Shown: positions 8,569 to 16,420, numbered from the stretch's first letter. The stretch: DNA of 16,592 nucleotides from JAHEJB01 sp041748175 (GCA_041748175.1 JBGTDU010000027.1:1-16592), one strand, 5' to 3'. The notes: generated from the sequence alone by a model not told the origin. Numbers and translations: made by a program.

Positions 8569-9059
8569 CCCGCCCAGCTCGCCCGATCCAGCGAGCGATA
8601 CTGGATCGCCTCGGCGAGGTGCTCCGGTGAGATCCGCTCCGACGCGGCCAAGTCCGCAATCGTTCGAGCCACCTTCAGGATGCGATCAAAGGCGCGCGCC
8701 GACAGACCCAGCCGCACCAGCGCCATCTTGATGAGTTGCTGACCGGCCTCGTCGAGCTCGCAGTACCTACGCACCGTTGGACTGGACATCTGAGCGTTGG
8801 CATGGACGCCCTTTGCGTTCGGATCCCCAAAAAGACGGGCGATCTGGCGCTCTCGGGCCGCAATCACGCGCTCGCGCACGGAGGCCGACGCTTCCGCCGC
8901 GGCCTTCATGTTCAGGTCGTCGAACGGGACGGGGGCAACCTCGACGTGCATATCGATTCGATCCAGCAAAGGCCCGGACACCTTCCCCAGGTATCTCTGC
9001 ACAGAGCCCGGCGCACAAATACACGCCCTGCCCGGGTCGTTCAGATGGCCACACGGGCA
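8565..9059 (-). pseudogene. comM: Truncated comM/yifB, C-terminal part only (copy 1)
   Basis: Read on the minus strand this is the end of a ComM/YifB (Mg-chelatase-like AAA+) protein. It starts at the Cys-Pro-Cys-Gly zinc-like motif (9048-9059), then a CIC pair, the SGPLLDRIDMHVEV sensor region and the helical C-terminal Mg_chelatase_C domain ending ASWAG. A full ComM has about 500 residues with Walker A and B motifs upstream. All of that is missing, so ATP-driven helicase function in natural transformation is impossible. Sequence before the CPCG motif is open but not ComM-like. It has no ATG, GTG or TTG start until the GTG at 9002, which would give 145 residues. There are no stops or frameshifts, and changes against copy 2 are mainly synonymous, so a translated fragment or recent gene conversion remains possible. 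Confidence 0.8.
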
Positions 9060-9120
9060 ACCATGTGTTGCCCTCTTGCGATTGTTTAAGAGGAAACGCG
9101 AAAGGTGCGTTTTCGTTTCA
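8569..9120. repeat. 552-bp direct repeat, left copy (R1)
   Basis: Matches 14961-15512 base for base in length, with about 35 mismatches counted by hand (about 94%) and no indels. It begins immediately after the exbD stop codon and ends at CGTTTCA, beyond which the two flanks are unrelated. It consists of the comM 3' fragment plus about 60 bases of shared extension that is not ComM. The copies have the same orientation, so recombination between them would excise or duplicate a unit of 6392 bp. Confidence 0.95.
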
Positions 9121-9263
9121 ATATCTACGTTTTTGCGGGGTGCTTCGATATTACCAACGTCCCTGCTGTGTAAATATCACGTTTGGGCTTGCATGGTAAC
9201 TCGCTGAACCCTAACCTTGAGCCAAGGTCCCACCACGCCTTCATTCATTCTAACAAACGACTT

Positions 9264-9269
9264 GGAGGT
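9264..9269 (+). promoter_or_regulatory. Strong Shine-Dalgarno site of the metalloprotease gene
   Basis: GGAGGT lies six bases before the ATG at 9276 and fixes that start over longer in-frame options. It is the only strong Shine-Dalgarno in the window. The genes of the exb cluster have none, as is common in Bacteroidota, so it hints at a different origin or stronger translation. The preceding 9121-9263 is AT-richer than the left of the window and may hold a promoter. TACGTTTT at 9126-9133 is a 7/8 match to a -7 box but has no good -33 partner. Confidence 0.6.
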
Positions 9270-9275
9270 CGTGTT

Positions 9276-12200
9276 ATGAAACGCGTGGTATCTACTCTTT
9301 GGATTCTGTCCGCTTGGTTTTGTCTGTCCTCGTCTAGCGTGCACGCTCAGTATGAGTCGACCGGCCTCACGTGCGCAACGCCGGAGGGCTGGCCGGAATC
9401 CCCCGGTATAGAAATTCCTTTGACTGGGGAATTTCGCGCGTTGATCGTCTACGTACAATTTAGGGACGATACTTCTTCAAGTGATTGTGCCAGAGGGCAT
9501 CTTGAGTGGCCGGTGGGAGATCCGACGCCAGCCTCTGCACCTCACATTCTTTCACCGACGCCAGCTCCTCCCTTTCCAGATAGCTCGTTGACAGCATTCT
9601 ATTACGAGCAATCCAACCAGAATTTTGTGTTGTATGGCGATACGGTTAGTTATGTCTCACAATTCGATGAAGCCGACTACTATGTCGGTCGGATTGACCT
9701 CGACAAGCAAATGCTGGGTAGGGAGGCTTTCGAGGAACTTTACGATGGCGGCAACGGACGTATCGATTTCGGTGACTACGATGCAAACGGCGACGGATAT
9801 CTGGATCACGTCTTCTTCGTTGTGCGGCAAACACAATGTATGATTTACGTACAAAGTAGCGGCAATTGTGTGTCGGGTGTGTCCGCGACTTACTTTTCTG
9901 AGAGTACAAGTACCAAATATGGAGTGAAGGTAGACTCTGGCCTTTCGGGCTCATGGAATTCGTATGGTGTTATTGATCCTGTACGAGATCAGGTTATCCT
10001 CTTTGCACATGAGTTTGGACACGACATATGGCCGGAGTTCAGGTCTGGTACGGTTCACCTCCCACCCATTACGGGCAACAGAGTGCCATACATCCCCCCT
10101 CCAGGCGAGGACGAGTCCTACGCGGACATTATGTCCTACCAGGCGTTGATGATTGGTAGTCCACTTGACCACATCGTTGGGAATCGGTCAGTTATTTCCA
10201 TGGCGGAGCGAAATTTGCAAACGCTCAGGCTGAACACACCAAGCACAACGGACGATTGGATCACTTGTATCGACCTGATGGATGGGACAACCTACCAGGT
10301 TCGAGATTCATACACGACTAGTGATTGTTTCAGGCTAGAGCTAGATACCGGGGCACGTGTTGATGAGATTTATATTTCGAACGTCCAGCGCAAGCAGTTT
10401 TATGGCGAAGCCCACCTACCAAACGTGCGCGTTGCCATGGGATGCAACGATTGTACGCCAATCGACTGGGGTCTAGAAACGACAGGTCTTCTCATCGAGC
10501 GTCTTCAACGGAATCCAACTCCATCCTTTCAGCCGAATCGAGACATATTGCCTTCAGATAACGGCCTAGAGGATTGGGGAAGTTGCGAGATAAAGATTGA
10601 CCAAGGTAGAAGGGCCGACGAACTCTTTGGCGGGGACCTCTGGCGGGCCGGAATCGACAAACAACTCACGCCGTGGACTCGCCCGAATATTTACGGGTAC
10701 ACATTTGAAAGCGATGTGTTGGCAGCCGGACTATATGCCAGCGCCGGAAGGCCCGCCATCGACAACATCCGACCCACGGGCGTGGATTCGACAAAAATCA
10801 AGTTCACGTTCCGCGAAAATTTCCATTTGCGCCCCTCCATTCCGATTCGTGAGGATTCGTGGATGGGGCCGGTCAATAACACATTAGCGTTCAAAGAAGT
10901 ACGCGTGATGGCTGGTGCCACACTAACAATTGAATCGGGCGCTGATCTGACATTCACAGGAAACCTCATTGCCGACGACGGCAGCGCCATCGTTGTACAG
11001 CCTGGCGTAACCCTCCGGTTCGCCCCAGGAAAACAACTTGTTGCGCTTGGCGATGTGGAAATTGTAGGCACTACCCTGACTGAAGCCACATCCGGACAAG
11101 GGTGGGGTGGTATCTACATGTCCGTCAACGGCGAAGTATATATGGATGATGTGCAGGTTCTCTTCGCCGATGTTGGCCTGGAAACCCACACGAGCAACTA
11201 TGCGAGGATCCATGACTCCATCTTCGACTCAAACGGGATTGGCATCCTCGGCGATTTCGAGTACCACACAGGTCTCCGCAGCAACATCGATATCTTCGAC
11301 AGTTGCGTGATCAACAGCCAGTATGATGACGTTGCAGGAACGGAGGGCTATGGCATCTGGGCAAAAGGCAGCAACGTCCGCATTGTCAACTCGACGATAG
11401 CTGAGAACGACTCCTACGGCCTGCGCTTCGAGCAGTCGGATCTCAACATCGCGCACGGCATGCTCGTTACTGAAAATGGAGCTGGATTGCTTGCATCAGA
11501 GAAGACCGGAGCACGTGTCCTCGACAACGGGGACCTGACGCTGTCCACGGGCTTCTACGGCTTATCCTTTCCATACAACACAGAGCGAAACAGCATTCAT
11601 GACAATGCAGAGGATGAAATCAGCATCGAGTTCTCAGGTTTTGCGACTGTCGGCATTGCATGTACCGGCGGACAATGCCCCATTGAGAACCGGATTTCTG
11701 AGGCGGGATTCCCCTTCGATAGTGAACTCTTGATTCACAATGAACCTTTATCCGTCATCCCGGCCCAGGAAGTCTTCTGGGCTACGCTCCCCGCTGACCC
11801 ACCACCGTCAGCATTCTTGCAGCCCACGCTGGTCGACGACCTGCTTGCTCTCTCCAGCGACCCCGCCTCCGATGCCGGTCGGCCCGGCGGATGTCCGGTT
11901 ACGCAGGGCACGCGAGCGGGCGCAGGCGGAGGGAGAATAAGCGCTTCGTCGCCGGGGACAACAGAGAATGCGACCCGAGAGTTCAATTTCGACATGGCCG
12001 AAGCCATCGGAGACCGTATCCGGGAGATCCGTACAGAGCTTTCGCGCAATCCGGCGTCCGATTCGGCAGCAACGCTTGCCGCCGAACTTTACCACTGGCA
12101 GCGGCTTGACAAGGAGGACGAGCTTGGAGAGCAGACAGCAACGATGGCGCTTCTGAGCGCACTCTCCGAACTTCTTCGCGGCACAGCGCTGCTGGATAGC

Positions 12201-12848
12201 GGCCTCAAGGCAACGGCCGAGCAGGCGTATTCGGCTACGGTGAACGACGCGATGCGCCACGAACGATATGACGCGGCCGCGGCGCTAGTGAATGCTCCCG
12301 ATATACGCATCGAGTCGGATCAGGCGCTGCTTACGGCAGAGCTTACGCGAATTGCTCTGGACGAAATCGGAGCCAACTACGCATCAGCCGTGCAGCGTAT
12401 CAACGACCTGGTCGCGTCATTGAGCGAGGGTCGTGAGCAGTTTGGTCGGGATCTTGAAGCCCGCGCTGCGCTCCTGAACCGCCGCATGGATATGCAGGAG
12501 ATTGAGGTGGATCCTATAGAAGGAGAGACTTACCAGGTTCACGACACGGCTGAGGCTGAAACGCCAATCACCTACGCACTCAACGCCGCGTATCCCAATC
12601 CGTTCAACCCACAGACGACGCTGGTTTTTTCCCTCGCGGACGCCTCCCAAGTTGAACTCGCGGTTTACGATGTCTTGGGCCGGGAGATTAGTACACTTGT
12701 AGATGGGCGCCTTGACCGGGGTAACTACGAAACCGTCTTCGATGGTTCCCGCCTCGCAAGTGGTCTCTACCTCGTCCGTATGACGGTGCGCCCTGAAGAC
12801 GGAACAAGCGCCCTTGCATTTACACAACGGATAACGTTGCTCAAATGA
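9276..12848 (+). CDS. Secreted M6-like metalloprotease with beta-helix and T9SS sorting domain
   Basis: A 1190-residue protein. The signal peptide ends SSVHA before Gln24. An M6-like catalytic region follows, with a calcium-loop motif DYDANGDGYLDH (167-178), the zinc motif HEFGH (245-249) and a Met-turn-like DIMSY (284-288). The family pattern HExxHxxGxxD is not kept: after HEFGH come DIWPEF, so the usual Gly and third-ligand Asp are Trp and Phe. Activity is therefore uncertain. Residues about 540-810 show right-handed beta-helix rungs (LTIESGADLTF, IVVQPGVTLRF, NVRIVNSTIAEN). Residues about 899-1072 are helical. YPNPFNP at 1106-1112 opens a type A T9SS domain ending ITLLK. The likely product is a surface or secreted enzyme. 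GC is low in the catalytic part (40% in 9601-9660) and higher near the C-terminus (57% in 12361-12420), suggesting a transferred head on a native tail. Confidence 0.85.
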   Translation: MKRVVSTLWILSAWFCLSSSSVHAQYESTGLTCATPEGWPESPGIEIPLTGEFRALIVYVQFRDDTSSSDCARGHLEWPVGDPTPASAPHILSPTPAPPFPDSSLTAFYYEQSNQNFVLYGDTVSYVSQFDEADYYVGRIDLDKQMLGREAFEELYDGGNGRIDFGDYDANGDGYLDHVFFVVRQTQCMIYVQSSGNCVSGVSATYFSESTSTKYGVKVDSGLSGSWNSYGVIDPVRDQVILFAHEFGHDIWPEFRSGTVHLPPITGNRVPYIPPPGEDESYADIMSYQALMIGSPLDHIVGNRSVISMAERNLQTLRLNTPSTTDDWITCIDLMDGTTYQVRDSYTTSDCFRLELDTGARVDEIYISNVQRKQFYGEAHLPNVRVAMGCNDCTPIDWGLETTGLLIERLQRNPTPSFQPNRDILPSDNGLEDWGSCEIKIDQGRRADELFGGDLWRAGIDKQLTPWTRPNIYGYTFESDVLAAGLYASAGRPAIDNIRPTGVDSTKIKFTFRENFHLRPSIPIREDSWMGPVNNTLAFKEVRVMAGATLTIESGADLTFTGNLIADDGSAIVVQPGVTLRFAPGKQLVALGDVEIVGTTLTEATSGQGWGGIYMSVNGEVYMDDVQVLFADVGLETHTSNYARIHDSIFDSNGIGILGDFEYHTGLRSNIDIFDSCVINSQYDDVAGTEGYGIWAKGSNVRIVNSTIAENDSYGLRFEQSDLNIAHGMLVTENGAGLLASEKTGARVLDNGDLTLSTGFYGLSFPYNTERNSIHDNAEDEISIEFSGFATVGIACTGGQCPIENRISEAGFPFDSELLIHNEPLSVIPAQEVFWATLPADPPPSAFLQPTLVDDLLALSSDPASDAGRPGGCPVTQGTRAGAGGGRISASSPGTTENATREFNFDMAEAIGDRIREIRTELSRNPASDSAATLAAELYHWQRLDKEDELGEQTATMALLSALSELLRGTALLDSGLKATAEQAYSATVNDAMRHERYDAAAALVNAPDIRIESDQALLTAELTRIALDEIGANYASAVQRINDLVASLSEGREQFGRDLEARAALLNRRMDMQEIEVDPIEGETYQVHDTAEAETPITYALNAAYPNPFNPQTTLVFSLADASQVELAVYDVLGREISTLVDGRLDRGNYETVFDGSRLASGLYLVRMTVRPEDGTSALAFTQRITLLK

Positions 12849-12871
12849 GATTCTATCCGATCCACCCCCTT

Positions 12872-12977
12872 CCAGCCATGCGGCGGGATATCCCCCTTGG
12901 CAAGGGGGATAAATCGAGGCCGACGCCAGTCGGTAGAGATAGGGGGTGAGCCCTTCAGGTGCTCCCCAGCCATGCGG
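12872..12977. repeat. Hairpin segment bounded by a 12-bp direct repeat
   Basis: CCAGCCATGCGG occurs at 12872-12883 and again at 12966-12977, the second copy containing the ATG of the next gene. The 82 bases between hold a perfect hairpin (TATCCCCCTT 12889-12898, loop GGC, AAGGGGGATA 12902-12911) and a smaller one (CCGAC 12920-12924 with GTCGG 12929-12933). There is no T-run, so it is not a normal terminator. Similar C-run/G-run hairpins often occur as dispersed repeats in bacteria, so a small inserted repeat element is possible. It could also fold around the start of the next gene's transcript. Confidence 0.5.
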
Positions 12978-14960
12978 TCGCTGCTCATTCTGGTCTTTCT
13001 TACGTCGCCTCCGGTCTCCGCTCAGACGGTTATTTACGTTGACCGCGACGCCTCAGGAATGAACAACGGATCAAGCTGGAATGACGCCTACAAGGATCTC
13101 CAGGACGCACTTGTGGCGGCCATCTCCGGCGATGAGATCTGGGTGGCCGAGGGACTCTACAAGCCAACTCACGGCAGCGACCGAACGATCTCATTCGACT
13201 TGACGAATGGGCTTGCGTTGTACGGCGGCTTCAACGGAACTGAGTCTTCTCGTGAGGAACGCGACTGGACACTTTACGAATCCATCCTTAGCGGGGATGT
13301 GGGCGTCGGGGGGGATAGCCTGGACAACAGCTACCACGTCGTAACGGCTGCTTCCCTTGAGGCCTCAACCATTCTCGATGGTTTCCTTATTCGTCGCGGC
13401 AGGGCAAATGGCTCACCACCCTTTGACTCTGGTGGGGGGGTCTATGCGCCGAATAGTGATATTTCTATTCGCAACTCAACCTTTCGGTGGAATGCAGCCC
13501 TTGCAGGAGGCGCCATATATTTAGAGAATGGCTCCCCCACGGTAGAGGATTGCCTCTTCGATGACAATGTTGGGGTTGGGGCGATATTTGACTCAGGTGG
13601 GTCGCCTGCACTTCGCCGATTTACAATAAATATGAATGGAGGCGCAGGTATTGTGCTCTTTGGTGACTCCCAGGCGCTACTCGAAGATTGTGTGGTTGAA
13701 AACGCTTCGCCGTTGGGCATTTGGCTCAGCGAAAGTGATCCGGTGATCAGAAGATGTGCTTTCAGAATCGCACTTCATGAAACAGGTGACGGGGGGGGTG
13801 GGCTTATAAACGACTCAAATCCTGTATTTGAGGACTGCCTGTTTGAATTAAACCAGGCTGCAAGCGGTGCAGGCGTAAGTGTAGAGAGCGGATCAAGACC
13901 TCTCTTTATCCGCACGACGTTTCGCGACAATTTTGCCACGAGCAGTGGAGCGGTGCTCGCAGTTCTATCAGCACCTGTTTTTATCGACTGTGTGTTTGAA
14001 CGAAACACGTCGCTCGGTGCGGGGGCTATTCGAACCTTAAGTAGCAGTTTTACCGTCATCGGAGGAACATTTGCAGGGAATATCTCGACATCCGATATGG
14101 TGAGTTCCGGGGGTATTACCATCTCCGGCGCTCCGTGGATGGGCATTCCAATGCTTATAGCGAACAGCCTGTTTGTCGGCAACGAGGGTACAGCGGGTGG
14201 AGCTTTGCTGGCTATTGGTGTGAACCCGGGCGACGCGCAGATTGCCAACTCGACATTTGCCGGAAACGTAGCCCGGGAAAGTGGCGGATCGGTGTACTCT
14301 TGGGACGCGGACGGCCTGGAGATGAACAACGTCATCTTCTGGGGCAACCAGGCACCCATCGACCCCGAGATCCACGTCTTCGCGGGCGGCCCTCCCACCG
14401 TAGAGCGCGCCATAGTGGCGGGCGGCTATGCGCCGGGAACAGATATTCTTGACCAAGACCCGCTGTTTGTCCGCAACCCTGATCCCGGCCCCGACAATCA
14501 GTGGGGCACCAACGACGACAATTACGGCGATCTGCGTCTATTGGAAGGCAGCCCCGCCATCGACTTCGGCCTTGAGCAGTTCCTCCCCGCTGACATCTGG
14601 GATCTGGACGAAGACGGTAACACTACAGAGCCCCTTCCTATCGACCTTAGTGGCGACGTGCGCGTCCAAGGCGGGAACGTGGACCTTGGGGCGTACGAGG
14701 GACCTGGATTCGTTGCGGGAGAGCTGGGTCTACCGGAGCGCCCGGAAATGACTCTGCGCGTATTTCCCAACCCGGCCTCTTCATCCATCACCGTTCAGAC
14801 CGAATTCGATCTGATCACCATCGTTGATGTGTTGGGCAGGCTTGTTCTCGCGACCAAATCTATTGCAGGCGAGATGACGCTCAACGTTTCGGAGCTTTCT
14901 CCGGGTGTTTATTTTGTTCGAGACGGAAGCGAAAGTCGAGTAATCACGATCCAGCGTTAG
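12972..14960 (+). CDS. Secreted beta-helix adhesin-like protein with T9SS sorting domain
   Basis: A 662-residue protein. The ATG at 12972 starts a signal peptide MRSLLILVFLTSPPVSA cleaved before Gln18, better than the earlier in-frame GTG at 12897. It has a short Asp/Gly entry region (YVDRDASGMNNGSSWNDAY), then many right-handed beta-helix rungs with GGAIY/GGAL and FxxN motifs (GSPTVEDCLFDDN, RPLFIRTTFRDN, PVFIDCVFERN), as in Chlamydia Pmp-like proteins. It continues with a choice-of-anchor-Q-like segment (DPLFVRNPDPGPDNQW ... GNVDLGAYEG) and ends in a short T9SS domain (FPNPASSS ... DVLGRLVL ... SPGVYFVRDG). A surface adhesin or glycan-binding role is inferred. Three poly-G runs lie inside the gene. 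GC jumps from 50% (13981-14040) to 73% (14341-14400). Its TAG overlaps the stop of the second comM fragment. Confidence 0.85.
   Translation: MRSLLILVFLTSPPVSAQTVIYVDRDASGMNNGSSWNDAYKDLQDALVAAISGDEIWVAEGLYKPTHGSDRTISFDLTNGLALYGGFNGTESSREERDWTLYESILSGDVGVGGDSLDNSYHVVTAASLEASTILDGFLIRRGRANGSPPFDSGGGVYAPNSDISIRNSTFRWNAALAGGAIYLENGSPTVEDCLFDDNVGVGAIFDSGGSPALRRFTINMNGGAGIVLFGDSQALLEDCVVENASPLGIWLSESDPVIRRCAFRIALHETGDGGGGLINDSNPVFEDCLFELNQAASGAGVSVESGSRPLFIRTTFRDNFATSSGAVLAVLSAPVFIDCVFERNTSLGAGAIRTLSSSFTVIGGTFAGNISTSDMVSSGGITISGAPWMGIPMLIANSLFVGNEGTAGGALLAIGVNPGDAQIANSTFAGNVARESGGSVYSWDADGLEMNNVIFWGNQAPIDPEIHVFAGGPPTVERAIVAGGYAPGTDILDQDPLFVRNPDPGPDNQWGTNDDNYGDLRLLEGSPAIDFGLEQFLPADIWDLDEDGNTTEPLPIDLSGDVRVQGGNVDLGAYEGPGFVAGELGLPERPEMTLRVFPNPASSSITVQTEFDLITIVDVLGRLVLATKSIAGEMTLNVSELSPGVYFVRDGSESRVITIQR
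13308..13314 (+). repeat. Poly-G tract, 7 G
   Basis: Seven consecutive G inside the beta-helix gene, coding for Gly-Gly in GVGGDS. Slippage by one base would shift the frame of a surface-protein gene. The gene is in frame at the present length. Confidence 0.9.
13434..13440 (+). repeat. Poly-G tract, 7 G
   Basis: Seven consecutive G coding for the end of a Gly-Gly-Gly run in SGGGVYAP, 119 bases after the first tract. The local codons favour GGG over the GGC and GGT used elsewhere, which lengthens the run. Confidence 0.9.
13791..13798 (+). repeat. Poly-G tract, 8 G
   Basis: Eight consecutive G in the codons for a Gly run (DGGGGL) of the same beta-helix gene. This is the longest homopolymer I noticed in the window and lies within the size range where slipped-strand mispairing is commonly reported. 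Confidence 0.9.
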
Positions 14961-15541
14961 CCCGCCCAGCTCGCCCGATCCAGCGAGCGATACTGGATCG
15001 CCTCGGCGAGGTGCTCCGGCGAGATCCGCTCCGATGCGGCCAAGTCCGCAATCGTTCGAGCCACCTTCAGGATGCGATCATAGGCGCGCGCCGACAGACC
15101 CAGGCGCACCAGCGCCATCTTGATGAGTTGCTGACCGGCCTCGTCGAGCTCGCAGTACCTACGCACCATTGGACTGGACATCTGAGCGTTGGCATGGACG
15201 CCCTTTGCGTTCGGATCCCCCAAAAGACGGGCGATCTGGCGCTCTCGAGCTGCGATCACGCGCTCTCGCACCAAGGCCGACGCCTCCGCCGCGGCCTTCT
15301 TGTTCAGGTCGTCGAACGGTACAGGGGCAACCTCGACGTGCATATCGATTCGATCCAGCAAAGGCCCGGACACCTTCCCCAGGTATCTTTGCACAGAGCC
15401 CGGCGCACACACACAATTCCGTGTTGGATCATTGAGGTGGCCGCAGGGGCAACCATGTGTTGCCCTCTTGCGATTGTTTGAGAGGTAACGCGAAAGGTGC
15501 GTTTTCGTTTCAGAATTGAGCGCGACTGCGGTGGGCGGCAA
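14957..15541 (-). pseudogene. comM: Truncated comM/yifB, C-terminal part only (copy 2)
   Basis: Second copy of the ComM C-terminal fragment, open for 194 codons from a possible TTG start at 15541. True ComM similarity begins at the CPCG motif (15440-15451) and runs through CVCAP, SGPLLDRIDMHVEV and the C-terminal helices to ASWAG. The N-terminal part of this frame (THLSRYLSNNRKRATHG) is shared with copy 1 but is not ComM, where an AAMNPCPCG-type context is normal. Walker A, Walker B and the N-terminal Lon-like domain are absent. It differs from copy 1 in only five residues over the final 145, plus three residues near the cysteines. Its stop shares TTAG (14957-14960) with the beta-helix gene. 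Either a remnant or a small translated module; I favour a remnant kept similar by gene conversion. Confidence 0.78.
14961..15512. repeat. 552-bp direct repeat, right copy (R2)
   Basis: Partner of 8569-9120, at a constant offset of 6392 bases along its full length. It begins immediately after the TAG of the beta-helix gene and ends at CGTTTCA. Mismatches are uneven: about 17 in the first 449 positions, 16 in the 37 positions 15410-15446, then two in the last 66. Confidence 0.95.
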
Positions 15542-15590
15542 GTCGCCGTCGAATCGTAAGTTGTTGCATTCGGTTTAAGGGTGACGAATC

Positions 15591-16061
15591 ATGAGAGAGC
15601 TTAGTGAACGACTTTTTGTTGGCTCAGAATCTGATCACAGAATCGGCGACGACGAATGGGCGATTGTGCATGCATGTAAGAGCCCTTGTCATCAAAATGC
15701 GGTCGGCTATAAAGGTAGCCTGTCGAACTCGCATCCCAATTACCTCGTCAAGGAAGACACGAACGATCTATATTTGAACATTATTGATCCACCCGCACCG
15801 CTGTTCATGCCTCTGCTGTTTACTTCGTTTCTAGACTTCGGAGTTCGACATTGGGAAGAAGGCAAGGCGCTACTTATTCACTGCAACCAGGGCGAGTCGC
15901 GAGCGCCATCGCTTGCGCTGCTTTTCCTCGCCAAGCACAAGAGGGAGATTCCGTACGAGTCTTATGCGGACGCTCGCGCAGCATTCCAAATAATCGATCC
16001 CGATTACCAGCCTGGACGTGGTATCCAGCTCTACTTGGCAAAGCACTGGGGCGAATTCTGA
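15591..16061 (+). CDS. Dual-specificity-type protein phosphatase
   Basis: A 156-residue protein from the ATG at 15591, preceded by a weak AAGGGTGA Shine-Dalgarno-like run. Residues 97-104, HCNQGESR, are the HCx5R phosphatase loop, with Cys98 as the expected nucleophile and Arg104 as the phosphate binder. Asp66 in LNIIDPP is placed as the usual general acid. Length and the preceding hydrophobic strand (ALLIHC) fit small bacterial and phage dual-specificity phosphatases, which hydrolyse phosphotyrosine, phosphoserine/threonine or other phosphoesters. No signal peptide is seen, so it is cytoplasmic. It stands alone just right of repeat R2 with no kinase beside it. The substrate is unknown, and such genes are frequent in accessory regions. 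Confidence 0.85.
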   Translation: MRELSERLFVGSESDHRIGDDEWAIVHACKSPCHQNAVGYKGSLSNSHPNYLVKEDTNDLYLNIIDPPAPLFMPLLFTSFLDFGVRHWEEGKALLIHCNQGESRAPSLALLFLAKHKREIPYESYADARAAFQIIDPDYQPGRGIQLYLAKHWGEF

Positions 16062-16420
16062 GCAACCTCATCATTCTACGTCGAGAACTTTGGCTTAGGG
16101 ACCAACGATGTACCTAGTCAGCTTACTTCAGCTACCCGAGTAGCCTCAGTTGCTCATACGCCCACACGACTTCTCAAGCATGCGGACACCTTTTACTAGT
16201 GTTTAAGGGGAATGGGGTCGGGGTGGGCAATACGCGGATTGCAGACGTAGGATCAGCAGTAGACAAGTTATCTCTACTATGTCTAGCACGAGAAAACGAC
16301 ATGCTGACGATCCAGCCTACGTCGGCACATCTCGATTACATTTCCTCATGCGAGTGGTTACGTTTGGTCATCTCATCTGTCTATTAGAGCAAGTGCCCGT
16401 TTCTCTAACCAGCGTGAGCC
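16062..16420. other. 359-bp intergenic stretch without a recognisable gene
   Basis: I see no convincing coding sequence. A 62-codon frame from a GTG at 16199 has no ribosome site and no familiar sequence. A small hairpin, GCTAC/GTAGC with loop CCGA (16131-16144), lacks a T-run. The stretch should hold the 3' end of the phosphatase transcript and the promoter of the gene starting at 16421, but I cannot place either. Confidence 0.5.

Noticed and set aside
8736..9089. Plus-strand open frame within the repeat, also present at 15011-15481
   Set aside because: It is conserved only because the repeat itself is conserved. The ComM frame on the other strand explains the synonymous pattern of changes, and the plus-strand product resembles nothing known.
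12889..12911. Hairpin as an intrinsic terminator of the protease gene
   Set aside because: The stem is perfect, but it is followed by AATCGAGG with no T-run, so factor-independent termination is not supported.
8565..15541. Composite transposon or integron reading of the repeat pair
   Set aside because: No transposase or integrase gene is inside, and I see no terminal inverted repeats or attC-type folded sites at the repeat ends. I keep only the recombination-anchor idea.
16199..16387. Small plus-strand frame of 62 codons starting at a GTG
   Set aside because: No ribosome site, no familiar motif, and it lies in a sparse region. Left unannotated.
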